Shown here piece by piece: positions 5,941-7,975 of a DNA stretch of 7,975 nucleotides (the stretch's first letter is position 1; the number at the start of each line of letters is the position of its first letter). The notes under the pieces are model-generated. The model had not been told where the DNA came from, did not search any database, and was given only the letters and a program-made list of their open reading frames with translations. The stretch spans positions 1-7,975 of the forward strand of contig JADGNH010000085.1 in NCBI GenBank assembly GCA_017883605.1, written 5' to 3'. This stretch comes from Methanobacteriaceae archaeon. Its GTDB lineage: Archaea; Methanobacteriota; Methanobacteria; Methanobacteriales; Methanobacteriaceae. A program made the translations under genes and the position numbers.

Positions 5941-6706
5941 TTTCACCAGTATAAGCTCTTGCAACTATCTCCAATGAGTTCTGGAGGTTTTTTTCATTAT
6001 CAAAATCTTTCAACATCTTCTGAAGCTGGTTTCTATCCATTTTTTTAAGTTTTTCCACTTCAGACAGTAGGTTGGGTAGGGCCCTTACCAAATTATCAAT
6101 TATGGTTATAGATGCTGTTTTAGCTGTTCTGGAGAGTGGATTGAGATCTATTGTCACCACCTTTTTCCCTCCGGCCATCAGGGCTTCTGCCCGGTCGCCG
6201 TCTTCCAGTGGAACCAGCACCACATCCGCCTGGTATATCCCTTCTTTACTGGCCCTTGATCTGGGTCCCTTCAGTCCGTTTATGTAAGCTGGTTCTTCTC
6301 TTTCTGTACCTAAAACTTCTTTTGCACCAGCATACCTTAGAGCCTTTTCTATCAAATTTACCCGGGTAGGTGTTCTGTAAAAAAGGTTTATCTCCAGCTT
6401 GGCATTCAGTTTATCGGCAAGAGCAACAATTTCATGTGGAACCAGTGCCGCGGTGTTTCCGTTAACTGATATTACTGGATATTCTGCCAGTGATAGGGCT
6501 GCTGCACCTGCATGGGTGGCTTTCCTCGCTGTTTCCGTTGTTTTCTCCCCTATAAGATAGTCAAATGCCTCTCCCCTTCCATGGGCTATCAGGCCTGAGT
6601 CTGCCAGGATCCCTGCTTTATAAGCTTCCACCATCCTGGCCCTCAGCATCAATGATTCATAGCGGGGGTGATCCGGTGATATCATAATGGAATTTTTAAA
6701 ACTCAT
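5930..6706 (-). CDS. 4-phosphopantoate--beta-alanine ligase (PPS, archaeal CoA pathway)
   Basis: The 258-residue cytoplasmic enzyme joins 4-phosphopantoate and beta-alanine using ATP (releasing AMP and PPi) to give 4'-phosphopantothenate, replacing bacterial PanC/CoaA in archaea. Family motifs are clear: ISPDHPRYESL (9-19), HGRGEAFDYLIGEKT (42-56), SVNGNTAALVPHE (80-92), NLFYRTPTR (107-115), LKGPRSRASKEGIYQADVVL (145-164), VPLEDGDRAEAL (165-176) and IDLNPLSRTA (186-195). These are the nucleotide- and phosphopantoate-binding regions of the former DUF137 family, and the length is typical. The ATG at 6706 is chosen although no SD precedes it; M8 is the alternative and also lacks one. UPF0200 and UPF0201 follow on the same strand after a repeat-rich spacer. 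The identification is strong; regulation cannot be read beyond a possible TATA box at 6795-6802. Confidence 0.94.
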   Translation of the reverse strand: MSFKNSIMISPDHPRYESLMLRARMVEAYKAGILADSGLIAHGRGEAFDYLIGEKTTETARKATHAGAAALSLAEYPVISVNGNTAALVPHEIVALADKLNAKLEINLFYRTPTRVNLIEKALRYAGAKEVLGTEREEPAYINGLKGPRSRASKEGIYQADVVLVPLEDGDRAEALMAGGKKVVTIDLNPLSRTAKTASITIIDNLVRALPNLLSEVEKLKKMDRNQLQKMLKDFDNEKNLQNSLEIVARAYTGEMEL

Positions 6707-6740
6707 GTTATATACTTCTTGAGAATAGGTAGAAAAAAAT

Positions 6741-6768
6741 TTTTCTAAAAAACAAGTTTTCTAAAAAA
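6741..6768. repeat. Direct repeat of a 12-bp AT-rich motif in the PPS leader
   Basis: TTTTCTAAAAAA occurs exactly at 6741-6752 and again at 6757-6768, a 16-bp period, between the candidate TATA box and the PPS start. The adjacent AGAAAAAAATTTTTCT (6731-6746) is a near palindrome. It could be a regulator site or simple A/T drift. Confidence 0.5.
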
Positions 6769-6794
6769 ATCATTTGGAAATTTTTTTTAATCCA

Positions 6795-6802
6795 ATATAT
6801 TT
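6795..6802 (-). promoter_or_regulatory. Candidate TATA box for the PPS gene
   Basis: On the minus strand AAATATAT lies about 90 nt before the PPS start, implying initiation near 6770 and a leader of about 65 nt. The TATATAA immediately before the ATG (about 6708-6714) is too close to serve. No convincing BRE is seen. Confidence 0.3.
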
Positions 6803-6845
6803 AGAAACTAATAAAGGAAAATTTAGAACTAATAAAGGAAAATTT
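6803..6845. repeat. Tandem 21-bp duplication upstream of the PPS promoter
   Basis: AACTAATAAAGGAAAATTT is present exactly at 6806-6824 and 6827-6845, with TTAGA-like bases before each, giving a 21-bp period (two helical turns). It abuts the candidate PPS TATA box on its upstream side, the usual place for an archaeal activator site. The rest of the 231-nt spacer 6707-6937 shows no gene. Confidence 0.75.
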
Positions 6846-6892
6846 CAGTTAAATATGGGTTGGAAATTTATTTTCACACTGTAAATAATCAA

Positions 6893-6913
6893 CAAAAACT
6901 CATTTATCAAATG
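6893..6913 (-). terminator. Weak hairpin plus T-tract after the 6938-7858 gene
   Basis: On the minus strand CATTTGATAAATG (6913-6901) can form a 5-bp stem with a 3-nt loop, followed after two bases by TTTTTGTT. It lies 25 nt past the stop codon. The T-run alone could act as an archaeal terminator. Confidence 0.3.
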
Positions 6914-6937
6914 AACATTGACAGAAATCTGATTTAC

Positions 6938-7858
6938 CTAAATTCCTATCTTTTTTAGGATGCTGGTTGGTTTGTTGCCTCCAGTGCTTAAAAGTTTTTC
7001 CTCTATCTTAAGCTTTACATTGTCGCCCTCCACAGCACCGTAACTGTTCTCAACCAGATATATATCTGGTTTCACATTGGACCTGATGTCGTATTCCACT
7101 TTTACATGGGCTGTGTTTTTTCCTGCTTCCATAACCATACCGTAGGTATAATTTCTGTGGTACCTGATCCTGAAGATCAGGAAAATTGCTGCAACACCGA
7201 TGACTGCAAATATGAGTATGGATAACGATGGCAGGAACTCGAAGGAGAATGACATTACTAAACTGGAGTTTCCACTAACCATTACCAGAATAATTCCCAG
7301 AGCAATGTACATCAGAAAAAAGTCACGGTAGGCGCTGAAATCCTGGTTATACATGATTTTAACCCTGGAAAAGAGTAGATAAATAGTATAGGCAATCGTT
7401 ATTCCCCCAATTATGATATACAGAAGTAGGGAAAGAAAATTAAATATATTGAGTATGGAAAAGACCAGGAAAGCAGCTGATAATATCTGAAGCTGTAATA
7501 TGGTTCTTTCTTTTTCTTCCGAGCTGAAACGGCCGGATGTCAGGATTATATCCGAATCATGATCTCCAACACGTTCTCCAGATTTCTCTACGGATTCAGT
7601 TTGGGTTTTTAAAGTTTCGCTTCGGGATTTAGGCATTTTTTCCCTTTTGGAAACATTTTTAAGCCGATCTTCAACTCCAGTACTCTCCCTTATTTTGGAT
7701 AGACTATCCTTAAGGTTTTCCCGGTCAATTTTCTCCCGGATGTTCCCTGTATTTAGATTTCGAAGTTTACCGGGGATCTTGGGGATCGCCATAATTATCA
7801 TCCCTAAAAAAGAGAATAATCTTATGATTAAATCACCGAACTTAGCGAAAAATCCCAT
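6938..7858 (-). CDS. DUF2101-like four/five-helix membrane protein
   Basis: The 306-residue protein has an N-terminal hydrophobic segment at about 8-26, then a long charged stretch rich in Lys, Arg, Glu and Ser (about 31-118) likely cytoplasmic and partly helical. Four transmembrane helices follow at about 120-141, 143-164, 180-198 and 208-230. The polar C-terminal domain (about 236-306) looks beta-rich: YGMVMEAGKNTAHVKVEYDI, then a GD-VKLKIEEKLL run, ending NKPTSI. The architecture and the C-terminal pattern recall the archaeal membrane family DUF2101, whose function is unknown; I hold that name only moderately. The start is well supported by GAGGA at 7869-7865, 6 nt before the ATG, and by a TATA-like site further up. 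It is 231 nt from the PPS gene and probably a separate transcription unit. No catalytic motif is visible. Confidence 0.82.
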   Translation of the reverse strand: MGFFAKFGDLIIRLFSFLGMIIMAIPKIPGKLRNLNTGNIREKIDRENLKDSLSKIRESTGVEDRLKNVSKREKMPKSRSETLKTQTESVEKSGERVGDHDSDIILTSGRFSSEEKERTILQLQILSAAFLVFSILNIFNFLSLLLYIIIGGITIAYTIYLLFSRVKIMYNQDFSAYRDFFLMYIALGIILVMVSGNSSLVMSFSFEFLPSLSILIFAVIGVAAIFLIFRIRYHRNYTYGMVMEAGKNTAHVKVEYDIRSNVKPDIYLVENSYGAVEGDNVKLKIEEKLLSTGGNKPTSILKKIGI

Positions 7859-7900
7859 TTAAATTCCTCTTACTATCTGAAACGTTGTTTTTTTTCTTAA

Positions 7901-7912
7901 TATTTATAAATA
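7901..7912 (-). promoter_or_regulatory. Candidate TATA box for the 6938-7858 gene
   Basis: TATTTATAAATA on the minus strand is close to the archaeal TATA consensus and would place the transcription start near 7880, leaving a leader of about 20 nt that still contains the GAGGA SD. The sequence from here to the window end (7913-7975) is AT-rich and holds no supportable gene; another TATA-like string (ATATATAAT) lies near 7945-7953. Confidence 0.4.
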
Positions 7913-7975
7913 ATTTAAAGTGAATTTGCCTAAATATCTAATCCATATTATATATTGTTTAGATTCTTTATTATA

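Noticed and set aside
6072..6369. Two overlapping plus-strand frames of about 70 codons
   Set aside because: Both lie antisense to conserved motifs of the 4-phosphopantoate--beta-alanine ligase and have no SD.
6941..6961. Stem-loop at the end of the 6938-7858 gene
   Set aside because: The ATCCTA/TAGGAT pairing lies inside the coding 3' end (KKIGI codons) and precedes no T-tract, so it is probably incidental.

Overview
The window looks like a chromosomal segment of a methanogenic archaeon, most likely order Methanobacteriales (Methanobacterium-like). The reasons are the archaeal gene families (4-phosphopantoate--beta-alanine ligase, the UPF0200 and UPF0201 proteins, an archaeal-type diphthine--ammonia ligase), Shine-Dalgarno sites matching an AGGAGGTGAT anti-SD, TATA-like rather than -35/-10 promoters, very AT-rich spacers, and surface proteins of the kind methanogens encode. 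The assignment rests on recognising protein families, not on a database search.

Left half, plus strand, 1-4603: six tightly packed genes. A secreted beta-rich protein truncated by the window edge (1-1095) is followed by two proteins with short prepilin-like leaders (1100-2182 and 2210-2623), a small single-pass protein with a PepSY-like outer domain (2628-3044), a three-helix membrane protein whose outer domain appears to be an internal duplication (3098-3913), and dph6 (3923-4603). Spacing of 4 to about 50 nt suggests an operon. I read the first five as part of an envelope or pilus-like (pseudopilin) assembly. No secretion ATPase, platform protein or prepilin peptidase is in the window. dph6 is a translation-factor modification gene that seems to ride on the same transcript.

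Middle, 4604-4824: a gene-free spacer between convergent genes. It carries a three-copy degenerate repeat with T-tracts, a likely plus-strand terminator, and strong T9/T7 tracts ending the minus-strand operon.

Right half, minus strand: reading leftward from the right edge, a membrane protein resembling DUF2101 (6938-7858), 4-phosphopantoate--beta-alanine ligase of archaeal CoA synthesis (5930-6706), a UPF0200 P-loop kinase-like protein (5186-5761) and a UPF0201 RNA-binding-type protein (4825-5208). The last two overlap by 23 nt and are probably translationally coupled. The spacers at 5762-5929 and 6707-6937 are AT-rich and contain short direct repeats, some of which look like decayed duplications of a leader region.

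I see no tRNA, rRNA, CRISPR array, insertion sequence or phage gene. The best candidate for something under-described is the five-gene envelope/pseudopilin-like cluster. The intergenic repeats are secondary curiosities.
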